Part shown: in pieces, positions 43,504 through 55,019 of the stretch
How the letters are laid out: every line of letters starts with the position of its first letter
Numbering within the stretch: the stretch's first letter is position 1
DNA from: Glandiceps talaboti
Taxonomy: Eukaryota > Hemichordata > Enteropneusta > Spengelidae
DNA length: 64,000 nucleotides
Reading direction: 5' to 3'
NCBI RefSeq assembly: GCF_964340395.1
Contig: NC_135558.1
Location: 16,837,271 to 16,901,270 of the forward strand
The notes under the pieces: model-generated
What the model was told of the DNA's origin: nothing
Databases searched by the model: none
The model's input: only the letters and a program-made list of their open reading frames with translations
Translations under genes and position numbers: made by a program

Positions 43504-44460
43504 ATTGATTCTTTGAAGAAAATGACATCAAATCAGACAATATATCCATGCAGTTGAATGATAATGTATTACATGAGGCTGTGTAGCCGGGGGGGGGGGG
43601 CTAGGGTTGAAATTCTTGCCTTCATTTCAGTATTTTTACCAAAATATTTTCTCATCTCTCATTCACTCTGTTGTAAATTCTCCTACTTCCTTTGGGATAT
43701 GTCAGGTAGTACCCGCGAAGAATGATTTTATTAAATATCAACCAATTTGTAGCCTAGACATTTGTCATTGTGTCTCAAAGAATATTCTAATGTATTCTTT
43801 TAAAGTGATAACGACAAGTGTTCTGGCCATTCTATGCATTCCCGACTAGATCATTTATTATCTTGAAGTTTACACTAGGAGAACAACTCTCTCCTTGTAA
43901 CATTGTATGATGTACAAATAGAAGAAACATTAGTACAACTAAATATATGAGAAACAGAAATTTGATATTCTACATGAACAATACGATGGTTCATCAGTGT
44001 TGACGGTGGAGGTGCGCTTGCAATTGGTTGAGGGATGGGGAGAGGGGTTTGGGTGATTAAAGGGATCTCGATAATGTTACAGTTACAGGGTCATGTTGAA
44101 ATAGCACATAGACATTCTCTAATTAAATTTGATTATTTGTGAATAGCCGTTATGTCATGCTCAGTCAAGGCTGTTGTATTGTTTACACTGTGGTCACTAC
44201 TCCATTAAATACAAATGGTCACTGCAAGTAGCCTTCGTCATCTCTTTCTCCATTTAGGATGTTATGGTTATAGAGCATTCAGTTTAATTACAAGGAGGTG
44301 GGAAGGCCTCGACTTCTGAAGGCCAAACCCCACAAATGATTAGTTCGATGAAGTACTGAGGACAATAGTAGGGTCCAAAGTCAAATCCCTATTCTACCAC
44401 AGTATACCCAGTATGCATTGCTACACTGTTCCCCTTCATTCATGTAACACTCATCTCCTA

Positions 44461-45773
44461 CAACATTTTCTGTCTTCTTTATGCTGATGACATTGTTCTG
44501 TTCGCAGACTCAGCTGGAAATTTACAGAAGCTTATTGATATATTATGTCAATTTTGCACTAAATGGCACATGGATATTAACTTAGAAAAAACCAAAGCAG
44601 TTATCTTCCGGAAAGGTGGGCATAGATCACAATTTGAAAACTGGTATTTCGGGTAGTCCAAAATAGAAGTAGTTTCATACTATAAATACTTGGGTCTCCT
44701 TTTATCGTGAAGAAATTCTTTCTCTAAAGCCATTTCGAATTTAGCAGACCAGGCAAGTAAAGCTATGAAAATTATTTCTGTCGCATCGTATCGTATCGGC
44801 AATTTGCTATACAACTGTCATTTCAGGGTCTTCGATACCATGATACTACCAATTTTATGTTATGGCGCAGAGGTCTGGGGCCACCAATATCATGATGCCA
44901 TCGAAAAGGTCCAAAGAAAGTGGTGTATAACTTTCCTTGGTGTCTCCTATAATACTTCTAATGAAGCAGTTTTGGGCGAATGTGGCCGACTACCTGTGTA
45001 CTTTCATACTCTAAAGCGATGCATAAACTACTGGCTGAAATTAATTGAAATGCCAGATGACAGGCTGCCAAAACAAGCTTACATGATGATGTATAAACTA
45101 GACGCGTTAGGCAGACACACTTGGGCTACGTCCATAAAGAACACGCTATTTTCTTATGGCTTTGGTTATGTTTGGCTAGCCAAAGAGGTCGGCGACAAGC
45201 AAAAGTTTATAAATGAATTTACCACTCGTGTGTCAGATATCTGTAAACAACAATGGCGTACCAGTCTGTCTCAGAAACCAAAACTGCGCACATATATAAT
45301 TTTCAAAAATATACTCGAACCAGAAAAATATCTAACTTTGAACTGCAACAGAACATGTATTCAGGCATTTGCCCGTTTTCGCTGCTCATCAACCTCATTG
45401 GCAATCGAGGAGGGAAGACATCATGATATTGACCCACACCTCAGAGTCTGTAAGATATGTAACTCGAGTGAAGTAGAGGATGAATTTCATTTTCTCTTAA
45501 TGTGTTCACAATATGACGTTCTCAGGAAGGAATACCTTCCACTTGAATACCAGTCAGAACCAACCATTATTAAATTTCAACGAATTATGAGGACTAGGGA
45601 CACAGATGTTCTGTACAAACTTTGTAAATTTATTCAATTGGCGTTTAAGAAGAGAGATTTTATTTTGATTTGCAACCGTGTGATGTAATATAATATTTTG
45701 TACTGAAACGATAATTTGTATATGGGCCGGAGGCCTTTGAATACAATAAACTATATTATTATATATTATTATT
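44461..45773 (+). mobile_element. 5'-truncated non-LTR retrotransposon (LINE) with 12-bp TSD
   Basis: Flanked by ACTCATCTCCTA on both sides (44449-44460 and 45774-45785). The empty site is visible in module copies at 33590, 35287 and 57258 (with small differences). It begins inside the reverse transcriptase palm (FCLLYADDIVLFADSAGNLQ), then has the thumb/connector and a C-terminal zinc-knuckle-like CKICNSSEVEDEFHFLLMC. An open frame of 307 codons runs 44765-45688. Two in-frame stops upstream (44654 TAG, 44708 TGA) show it is dead. Ends GAATACAATAAACTATATTA in a TATT-rich tail. The clade is uncertain. Confidence 0.9.
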
Positions 45774-46095
45774 ACTCATCTCCTAACAGTTCAACTAACA
45801 ATTGATTCACTGCATTGATTTAAGAAACGATTTTACTGATATGTTCAGATACACTACACGAAAAGTCCAATTTTTCCACCTTTACCCAACCCTTACCCTA
45901 CCTCTGACCCACATAACCACCATCTCTGTCCAGGGATAGTATATAACACAGTGCCACTTTTGACGGTCTACAGCCCCCAGGGGAGAGATCACCGGAGGTG
46001 AATTAAGTCAAAGGTGCCACTTCGTCTCATATTCACCACATTTAAACACATCGTCTGCTAAAGATTTACCCCGGTGGAAAGATATGGTCAAATAC

Positions 46096-48457
46096 AATCT
46101 GATTAAAATCCGATGTATATGTCGGCTAATCGTTCATTGCTATTTTACCTTCGTTATTTTGCCTGAATTGACCTTCTTGGTACATGTTTACATTTCTTAG
46201 CCTGATCGCCTCCTCTACATCTGAACTGGCGCACAAACGAATTTCTGCTCAGTGAGACACACAGCCAATTATGTTGCGTCTTACTTACTTACGCATTGAA
46301 TATCAACAAATATCAACAAACATTGAATATCAACAGGAAGTCCAGTAATTCAACTTCCTGAGCCGAAGTACAACGGCTGGATCTACCTTTACTACTACTA
46401 CTACTTTACAGTTTGAACCGATCGCAATCTTGATGGTCTTTCATTCTTAGTGAATATGTAGTCAGATATTAAACATATCTCTGTTAAATTTAGAACGAGT
46501 GTACCTAAGATTGCCAATAGGGCAATGAGTTAGGGCACTGTTGAATTTATGTGAAATCTTAAGATAAGAGACAAACAGAAAAAGCAAAAAAGGAGGCATT
46601 AAAACAAGCTGGTCATTCATAGACATGCTACACCAAGAGCTTAGATGCCCTTAAATATTTTTACCAGTGAAAGAAATAGTGTAGATTGTATGCTCTGCTG
46701 AAAATTTCTTTATCAATGTTTTGCATGAACATTTATTATAGATATCTACAGAAGTCAAATTACATAGAATTTTGATTGGCATAATGAATGGAATTTCATC
46801 TCATCACAACACCAATTAGAAAGTATCTGCGCAAGATTACAGTCTTATGCTGTTTTTCTCTATAGCACTGTTTTGATGCAAATTTTGAATTAACAACAAA
46901 CATATGTATTTAGACAAAGCTGATTGTAAAATGCAAGGGAGTACATTGGAAAACTTGTGTACAAAGTAAGCTATGAAAAGATTCCAAAAACTACTGAAAT
47001 GATGTGATGTGTGAACATGACCCATCCCATCAGATATAGGCTAACAAAGAGCAGTATGGCTAATCAAGTAACATAATCCTCTTTTAATGCTGAGAAAGCT
47101 ATGAGATTATTTTGGTACAGTTGAAAGCATGTTCACCAACTCAACACACAACTATTAAACACAAACAGCATTCACCACATCCAACAATTTAGAAAAAATA
47201 AATAGATGGGTTTTTAAAACAAAGTATGAGTCAGTGTTTCATATGAACAGCATGCATTTATTTCAAGGCAGGAAAATGTAACGTAGTGAAAGACTTGTCA
47301 CAAAAAGCATAGCGTAAATGGCACTGAAACATGACTGGGTTGCATTGACTGTCAAAATAAAGGCTTTGGTTTCAAAGTGCAGAATTTGTGGAAGATGACG
47401 AGTTATACAAAGAATAATAAACCTGCAAGCAACATTGACAGCTTTACAGCATCACAGACCACAGGGGGCTTGGACTCAACTAGTGATCTAACCATTCAAA
47501 CAAACAAACAAACAAACAAACAAACAAACAACATATGACGTTGAAAATTATAGGATGAAGTAACAATGTAAATAAAGGTATCTATCTAAAGAAATTGACA
47601 GTCATATTGCCATCACACTATATATGTAAGAGGTGAGGAGTAGTACTGGTCCTACCTGTAGACCTGTAAACTTATAGGTGGGGACCAGGACCTCTGTTCT
47701 TATAAAGTTATATGTAGTGTGATGGCAATATGACTGTCAATTTCTATGGATAAATACCTTTATTTACATTATTTCATCCCATATTTTTTTACCTTCATGT
47801 GTTGTTTGTTTGCTTGTTTGTTTGTTTGTTTGATTGTTTGTTTGTTTGTTTCAACGATTAGATCACTCATTGAGCCCAAGCCCCATGTGAAGAGAATAAG
47901 CCCCATTACATGTGAAGAGAATGTAAACATTAACTGCATGTCTAAGATCTGCAGGATTCACCTAGTTATGTGAGAGTACAAGTATTTGCTTCTATTTGCA
48001 TCCATTTATGCAGGATTCAATTGTAAAATTTAAGATATAATTTCTAAAAAAAGTCCTCATCGTGAAAATTTCGGTCGCTTTGCATTGAATTGCATTGCGC
48101 TGCGTACACTACAACTGTCTTCAGTAAGACGCAACCTGATTACGTTCGAGGAGAAGCCTACTGCAGAGAACGCCTACGCGTTCCATTACTGGACTTCCTG
48201 TTGGTATTCAATGTTTGTTGATGTTTGTTGATATTCAATGCGTACATGTATGCCCATGACAAGTAAGACGCAACCTGATTGGCTGTGTGTCTCACTGAGC
48301 AGAAATTCGTTTGCATGTGCGCCTGTTCAGATGTAGAGGAGGCGATCAGGCTGAAAAAATGTAAACATGTAAAAAGAAGGTCAATTCAGGCAAAATAACG
48401 AAGGTAAAATAGCAATGAACGATTAGCCGACATCTACATCGGATTTTAATCAGATTG
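46096..48457. mobile_element. Long-TIR DNA transposon, non-autonomous, 2.36 kb, 9-bp TSD (Mutator-like?)
   Basis: Ends CAATCTGATTAAAATCCGAT and its exact inverse complement. TIRs extend ~290 bp (shared inner blocks GCCTGATCGCCTCCTCTACAT, GAGACACACAGCCAAT, CAGGAAGTCCAGTAA). Target duplication GGTCAAATA at 46087-46095 and 48458-48466. The uninterrupted target is seen at 57547-57555. Long TIRs and a 9-bp duplication fit Mutator-like elements; Merlin is an alternative. No transposase ORF inside. Confidence 0.85.
47464..47890. mobile_element. Fold-back element nested in the long-TIR transposon
   Basis: Arms of ~190 bp: AGGGGGCTTGGACTCAACTA...(AAAC)n...TGACAGTCATATTGCCATCA on the left, inverse complement on the right (ATGGCAATATGACTGTCA...(TTTG)n...TTGAGCCCAAGCCCC). 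The spacer is ~40 bp with GGTCCTACC / GGACCAGGACC. It could be the core of the host element or a separate insertion. Confidence 0.75.
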
Positions 48458-48651
48458 GGTCAAATATGACTTTTCGAATAGTGTGATATTACAGTACAAT
48501 GGTGGCATTGGTGGGATGTGGCACCGGTGGCAGCGATGGGATTAAGAAATAATGTAAAGTTTGATAATAGAGTCAAAATTAAACTGTGACCCTCCCCTAT
48601 ATATCCCCGGCCCTACTCCTTGTAATTAATTAAGGCTTAATATATTTATTT

Positions 48652-49005
48652 CAGTGTAGGCAGGTCAGCTGAGGTCAGGTGTTTGTATTAAGGGTGGGGG
48701 GGGGGGGTAAGCCTGTTAAGATATGCCAGGTTTCTTGTTATTTAGTAACCCAAAGTAATTGTTCTCTAGAGATCAGGAAAATGGATGCCCGTTTGGACCC
48801 ATTACGATTCGGAATTCAATATAATTTGTGCCCACAATTCACATCAAACTTTGGTATAGTGCCATTTGTTAAATATTAACTCCACTTAGTGTATAATACA
48901 GTCTTTCATTGGTAGCGTTTCTAAAGTCAAGTGTCCTTAACAGAGGAGACATCAGTACAGATCTAAGAGTGTGGACTACAACATCATCAAATAGCACAGG
49001 TCAAG
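48652..49005 (+). promoter_or_regulatory. 5' module copy 4: perfect DR4 and putative first exon of gene A
   Basis: Perfect AGGTCAGCTGAGGTCA at 48662-48677, G-tract, then an exon block ending CAGGTCAAG at a GTAAAC donor (49006). It would splice over ~1.7 kb to the TTCCTTTCAG acceptor at 50726. Confidence 0.65.
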
Positions 49006-49739
49006 GTAAACATCACACTTTTGAAACTCAGATTTAGTTTTGATATGGTGTAGAATACATTCGTCACCAAAATAAGGATCCTTTAGATAGAGATTAAACT
49101 ATACAATGTTTTGAAAATGTGACCTCCCTGACAACTATACATTTGCTGACAATCTGACTTGATGTCATACTTGTTATTGTGTGTTAGAATCACACCACTG
49201 AATTAGTGAATAGTTTGTAAATTATATTTAATATCATGAATTATATGCTTCATTTCATACTCTTATCATTCTTACTCGTAGAAGATCTGCGTACCACGAG
49301 CGAGATTTGGAGGATAGCGTATAAAATATCAATGTTAAAATTTAGGAAAATACAAAAGTATATTTCTAACCACTCAGCAACAGCTGTCAACATGTAAAAT
49401 TGTGTCAGGAAATCAAAAAGATAGCTGTCGCCATATGAAGAGATGTAGCTTGCAGAATTCAGTCACAAACAAGGTATATATGTTGATAAATAAAATGATC
49501 GACAAAAAATTAAAGGGCAAAGTGCAGTAACTGTCTGAGTGGTACGATTATTCAAGTATAAAATGGCCACAGTTGTCGAGTTAGCAAGTTGTTTAGCCAT
49601 AAATTATTTTAACGATATGACATATGTTAAATAAACTGACATAACATGACGACTTACAGTGGGAAAACATTGGTAGTATGCAAAAATACATTTTTTTTGG
49701 ATTTCATATAAGTAAATTACATCGCTATCCTAGGATTTA

Positions 49740-50530
49740 ATCGTTCAACAAACAAGACACAATGTATATCATGTGATGTCACAGCGTGACACCTTTAAAC
49801 CCCGTTGCATTGTCGCAAACATGTCCTTTTCTGACAGCCTCTCTCGGTAGGTAGGTCGAATCCTGGCTAATTCGTCGACATCCACATATCAAAAAGAAAG
49901 TAGTTTGTGTTATGTGATGTATCAAATTTAAGTTTAAAAAAATGTTTTTGCAGTTATATCTAGTCCTCGAATACTTATGATCATAACCTTTATTTCTTAC
50001 AAAGCGCATTACATTAAAAATTATGTGCTGTACAACTGGAATGAATAAAAAACAACAAAATAATCCATTCGAAAAGCTGATAAAATGCAATAAAAACTAG
50101 CACAACCTTACCTATACATAAAGGTAAAATATTTAAAAATGTCAAATGATAAAATGACCTAAAATGGTACTCTCGAAATGAAGAAGGAGAAGCTGGGATA
50201 TGTGATGGCAAGGGATTCCGGCCCATAGACGAGGGTCCGGGGCGCCACAGATTGAAGCTAGATTACCATAATATATAGTACAGCCAATATGCCGATTTAA
50301 AATTAATGGCACCATTGGACTGCGAACGAAGGGTAAGATCAGTGGCCCGTCTTGTGAGCAGTTAGCTTTAATATAAAAGATGGTGCAATTCCATCGAGAA
50401 CTTTAAAAGTAATACTTAAAATTTTGATTTCAATTCACTGCTGAACAGGGAGCCAATGTAAATCATGAAGAATTGGAGTAACATGGTCACATATTTCCTT
50501 AAGTCGGGCTGCTGAGTTTTGAATGATTGT
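49740..50530 (-). mobile_element. Probable retroelement-derived sequence in the gene A intron
   Basis: The minus strand resembles the 3' region of common animal non-LTR elements: GGGAGCCAATGTAAATCATG, a TGGAGTAACATGGTCACAT block, AAGCGCATTACAT and GTGCTGTACAA. No catalytic motif is visible. Absent from gene B, where the corresponding stretch is deleted. Confidence 0.35.
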
Positions 50531-50816
50531 TTGACTTATTCAACCTGTTCCCATTGTACATGTGTATAACCAACAACTGGAAGGTATCAAAGGCGAGTAG
50601 AACTGGGTTTAAAAGGCCCGTCAGTATACACCGGTTTTTAAAGTCAATTATTATTGTTATTTCTAATACATCAATACGGTCTATATCTGATGAATATATG
50701 ATAATGAAAAATATCATTCCTTTCAGGTATCATCACTTTGCAGTATCTCAATCACACATAACCAAATTGTTGTATACAGTCGTTCAGCCAAGTTGTCAAC
50801 CATTAACCACTCTACC

Positions 50817-51641
50817 ATGGCCTCTGAAGATCTGTCACCGTCAACGAGAGTGATTCTATGGGTCCATTTAAGGTCGAGATCAACTGCTCTTGAGATGGCA
50901 ATTGCATCCGACGAAAATATCAAGGTCTTCCACGAAGAGTTTTACAATGCGTACTTTCGAGGGGAGGAACAGCAATGTCATGAGAAACTTATTGGTAATA
51001 GACTGACCCTTCCAATGCAGGGATTTAGGTATAGTGATATCAAAGCAAAACTCGAAAAGTCATTTCCTGGAAAGACAGCAGTGTTTGCAAAGGAAGGGGC
51101 CTCAGCACTAGTTGACAGAGATCATTACAAGTATATTCCAAGAGGTTATGTGAATACGTTCCTGGTTCGAAATCCTCGCGCTTCTGTCCTGTCATATTAC
51201 AGAGCAACAAAGGCACTCTTATCTCACCTCTTCGATGGTGAAACGTTGATTGAGCTTACCAAGCAAGATGGGAGCGTGTTACCTGTTTATCAACTTTTCA
51301 AGTACATGATGGAAGACCGCAACCAACGACCTATAGTAATAGATTCAGAAGATCTGGCCAATTCACCCAGGGAAACACTACAGAAATACTGCCAGGCAAC
51401 TGGAATTACTTTCAAGGAATCCTTCCTCAACTGGAAACCTGGGAATTCCGGACATTTCGTTGAAATTCTAAGGGATGACCCTGAATACATGGAAGCACAT
51501 CATGGCACCTCTATGCGTAGTTCAAATTTCCACCCTTCGTCAGATCAAAATATCGACCTATCAGAATTACCAGAGGAGCTGCAAAAATGGAGTGAAACAT
51601 TCATGCCGCTATATGAGGAAATGATTCGTCACAAATTATAA
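50817..51641 (+). CDS. Sulfotransferase-like protein A
   Basis: 274 aa, one coding exon. The ATG at 50817 (context ACCATGG) is the first after the acceptor at 50726. The 5'-phosphosulfate loop VHLRSRST at 16-23 and 3'-phosphate motif LVRNPRASVLSYY at 116-128 are the two PAPS-binding signatures of sulfotransferases. The family with RSRSTALE and FHEEFYNAYF belongs to P-loop sulfotransferase-like proteins often mis-named 'branched-chain aminotransferase-like'. No signal peptide or membrane span, so probably cytosolic. The substrate is unknown. About 90% identical to gene B (26 differences by eye). Its 5' and 3' flanks are those of the NLR gene, not a sulfotransferase-specific pair. PolyA signal candidate AATAAA at 52946. 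Confidence 0.85.
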   Translation: MASEDLSPSTRVILWVHLRSRSTALEMAIASDENIKVFHEEFYNAYFRGEEQQCHEKLIGNRLTLPMQGFRYSDIKAKLEKSFPGKTAVFAKEGASALVDRDHYKYIPRGYVNTFLVRNPRASVLSYYRATKALLSHLFDGETLIELTKQDGSVLPVYQLFKYMMEDRNQRPIVIDSEDLANSPRETLQKYCQATGITFKESFLNWKPGNSGHFVEILRDDPEYMEAHHGTSMRSSNFHPSSDQNIDLSELPEELQKWSETFMPLYEEMIRHKL

Positions 51642-52480
51642 ACAAATTGTTTTATTGTAAAATGGCATAATTAGTGAAAATATGATTATATAATACCCAG
51701 CAGTGAAACGTAAAAAGTGTTTTAGTGTTAATTATTTTAATTAAAGACACCATACAGTGTATATTACTATAATACTTACTCGTTATCGTATTCAATATAA
51801 GAGGAATATTGATCAAAACACAGCTTGTTATGTACCACTTTACAGCTTAGTGGTTAACAACTTGGTCTAAAGATAAATCAATTTTGCATTTGAGAGTAGT
51901 CAAGATAGTATCCGTTATTCAAATCTCGAGATCTCTCTTCACCCCGTATAGCTTAATTAGAAATCCTGAACCAAAAATTACTTATGCGAATTTGTAACCG
52001 CCCCTCCCCCCCCCACTCCCTCCAGCTATTAGGAATGATCGCCATATAGAATGATGTAAACAGTGGACAAGTATCATCCTGACATGACAAATGTACCAAA
52101 TATGGACATTTATGTAACGGCCTCCAATAAACGCTAATTTATTATTGAGCTGAATTCTGTGATTGATTAACAATGACAATGTCTTAATGACTGTGTGGGT
52201 GGCTTGTTTTGGATTTTTGCAATTTCATCTCAGGACCTCATTGAGCTAGATGCGAGAAGATATGCGAAGACACGGATAGCCTTTACATTAGGTTGAGCTA
52301 TATACATGTATTTTATGCACACTTTACAACAAACGGGTGTAAAACTAAAAAGAAACTATTAGTATGAATGCTTGTTGACGGACACATTCATGGTAATTGT
52401 AATTAAGTTGGCAGACATTTTTTAAAACTATCCAGTTAATGAACCAGAGTTCAGAACTAAGTTTCCTGTTAACATGTACA
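51642..52480 (+). other. Gene A 3' region with an insertion relative to gene B
   Basis: The 3' sequence matches that of gene B (58962-59180), except that ~610 bp at 51697-52307 are present only here. That extra part includes a degenerate copy (52010-52190) of the repeat at 21838/35727 and a C-run. Confidence 0.65.
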
Positions 52481-53193
52481 TTGACTTCAAAGATGATAGA
52501 CTAGTAAGTTTAATAAGTAAGCTATGTCAAGCTTCGAAAGAGAAATGTTTCCTTTCAAGAATTAAAAGTTCTTTCTTTGGGAAAATATTTTGTTCAAAGA
52601 ATTAAAAGTGTGTTCTTTGGAAGGAAAGGTTTTGTTCAAAGAATTAAAAGTTTACTCTCGAAATATAAAAGTTTCCTTTCAAAAATTCAAAGTTCATTCT
52701 TTGGAAAGTAAAGTTGTGTTTAAAGAATTAAAAGTTTACTGTTGGAAAGAATAGTTTTATTCAAAGAATGAAAAGTTTACTCTCGGAAAGTAAAAGTTTC
52801 CTTTCAAGAATTAAAAGTTTTATTCAAAGCAATAGCTTTTGTGTTGTCACCTATGGGCCACCGTAAAGAAGTGATTTAACAACTCTTTCGCTAGGAAATG
52901 TAACAAGGCACATTTATTAAGCACAACAATGTGTAATGAAATATAAATAAAGTTCTATTTCATCAAAGTTGCAACACCTATTGTGTTTTAATTTTGGTTA
53001 AATTACTATCGAGTGAAAAGTGTGTGAATTGAAAATGAAGACTTTTATCAATTATCGTTACATCTTATCGGCCACTTACACTGTCAATGTTCTCCAAATC
53101 ATAATTATGAAAGTAGTTACTGGAGGAGAATAGTTTAAACTTAACAATCACGCCCTTAGTAGTAAATCTAAGCTGCTTTACCTGCCCATTTGG

Positions 53194-53265
<72 letters not shown>

Positions 53266-53350
53266 TCAAGTATGGAGAAGAACAGTAGAAATGTTTGGCT
53301 TAGCAAGCACGTCCCCAACGATATGGTGTAGGTGCTTGTCACCGGTCCAC
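52480..53350 (+). pseudogene. 3' module copy 2: NLR coding tail fragment, minisatellite and 3' UTR end
   Basis: Starts with TGTACATTGACTTCAAAGAT, encoding DFKDDRLVSLISKLCQA, the homolog of NLR residues NDTLVSVLSKLCQA. It breaks into ~30-bp tandem units (AAGAATTAAAAGTTTACTCT, TTCAAAGAATTAAAAG; 52545-52830), then resumes as the NLR 3' UTR end (AATAAA at 52946) and flank. It cannot encode a full NLR tail. Confidence 0.75.
53192..53265. repeat. (GTT)n followed by (GT)n
   Basis: About 9 GTT units then about 20 GT units, interrupting the shared 3' flank. Confidence 0.95.
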
Positions 53351-54180
53351 CTCTTATGGCGAGAAAGGTATAGTTTTCATTTTTCTTGAGGTCTTTGACT
53401 TTGACTGCCCACTGGCTTCAATGAATTAATAAGAAGTATTGTACATTAATTAACAGCTGTAGGATGTGATGGAATTTATTTTTTTTAATTCCATACGTCT
53501 ATTCTATATCTTAATTCTAAAACATACAGTGGTAATTTGTTTTTCATTTTTCGAATTCAAATTGACCTTCAGTAATGTAGATAATATTAGCTATAACTGG
53601 AAAAATACAGTTTAGTAAGTCAAAGGTCATGGGCAGAGAAGACAAATGTTGGCCTAGTAAAATATGAGAATGGCATTTAAATTAGAGAACACCAGCCGTC
53701 CGTCAACACCGTGACAATGGATACCATCTCCCACCTATTTACAATAGTCAACTGTCAGGTGATTCCACTACGAAGTCACCTGACCAAACGACATTAAATC
53801 ATTATGCTGATGACGGCTGAGTGATTCGGACGAAAGGTACTACTCGCTTCAAAAACTATATTCTAATAAGGTAACTTCACTGCTACTATTTTTATCCACG
53901 ATAATTGCCATATGTTCAAGTCTTAATGTACATTTTCTGTTTTCTGTGTATCTGTCCTCTAATTTCATAATCCTAGCAGCCATACATGAGCATGATCAGG
54001 TACTTTCCAAGCGATTTCAGTAGTCCATTGATATATGGAAACAGTTGATGGAGGTATGTAAAATTGCATCAATAATGATTTTAGTCATTTTAGGTGAGTA
54101 ATATCGTAACCCAAACAATTTTACAATCATTGGCCAAATCTGGCCTTTCTGTAGCAATTATTTTATTATTGATTGCTATA
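53351..54180. other. Gene-free stretch, possibly retroelement 3' sequence
   Basis: A hairpin GTCAGGTGA / TCACCTGAC (53754-53788) and 'ctgatgacggctgagtgattcgg' resemble the 3' noncoding part of some retroelements. There is not enough to name a family. Confidence 0.3.
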
Positions 54181-54189
54181 AACCCGCCT

Positions 54190-54345
54190 CATTATGTGGC
54201 ATGGATACGGTACCTCCTGAAAACTTGGTAGTCATCTAGAAATGTTTCTCCAATTGTGATATCCTTGTTTAGCCATGACTCAGTGCCTATGATGACGTCT
54301 GGGTATTCAGCAGTCAATGACTGAAAAGAAATGAGGTATTTTGAC
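54190..54345 (-). mobile_element. LINE endonuclease fragment
   Basis: Minus strand reads PDVIIGTESWLNKDITIGET, then FLDDYQVFRR (54212-54304). This is the GTESWL motif region of the APE-type endonuclease in CR1/jockey-like LINEs. Fragmentary and old, with stops around it. Confidence 0.75.
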
Positions 54346-55019
54346 CTTATACCCTGGCAAATTTAGGAACTCAGTGATTTCGGGGTTAGGCGTTTACTTG
54401 TTTGTCGATAGATCTTGCTGGCACTGGCAGTGTACTGCCATTAGTCTGATCAGAAGATGTTTACACTCAATGCGCAATGTGTTAATTGGGCAATTGGCCC
54501 ATGAGTTTGTTTCAGAATATAAATAAGTATATATAGGTCAGGTAGCACACGTGCACACACTACTATACTATGACACAGCATGGGAGGTTGTGTAACAACA
54601 CAAATCGTATTGTGGGATTTGGTGTTCGAGAACTATGAACTGTGAAATGTGTTACGTGTCTCTTTTGGAAAATTCAGTGCCACCCTGATACATCTCATTG
54701 TCCAATCTATGTTAAATTTTAGTAAATACAAATATGGCCTTTCTTGTTCACTGCCGTTTTATAGATAAGGGTATCTGGAACGACAGTGAACAACAACCCT
54801 CTTCACCCCTTAGAGGACAACGACCTTAGGTTATTACTACTCCCGACCATGGTTTAAATAGGCACAACATACTGTTCGGAGGGTTCAAAGGTCAATACAT
54901 TTACATATCAATTATGACGTCATCGTCCTTCACCTGTATGACCTTTGGGGCGACCATCTAAACAAATCATTATTAAATATATGTATAGTAGTACATACCA
55001 TGTTATTTGTGGTAGGTCA

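Larger units (their letters stand above)
45852..48484. mobile_element. TIR MITE (~265 bp) interrupted by a younger element
   Basis: Termini CACTACACGAAAAGTC and GACTTTTCGAATAGTG are inverted repeats. It is absent from module copies 2 and 3, where GATATGTTCAGATATTACAG is continuous, and present in copy 5 (57327-57573). GATA is repeated at both borders, so the target-site duplication is GATA or the TA within it. The long-TIR element (46096-48457) sits inside. Confidence 0.8.
44310..49735 (+). repeat. 5' module copy 4 (upstream of sulfotransferase-like gene A), loaded with insertions
   Basis: Upstream segment 44320-44460, continued at 45774-45851 and 48485-48650, then DR4, exon block and intron-like part to ~49735. 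It aligns with 33460-35000 (e.g. CAGTATGCATTGCTACACTG; ATCTGCGTACCACGAGCGAG). A LINE, a TIR MITE and a long-TIR element interrupt it. Confidence 0.85.

Noticed and set aside
50793-50816. Upstream in-frame extension of sulfotransferase A from a TTG
   Set aside because: Not an ATG in a eukaryotic context; the ATG at 50817 has a good ACCATGG context and matches the start of gene B.
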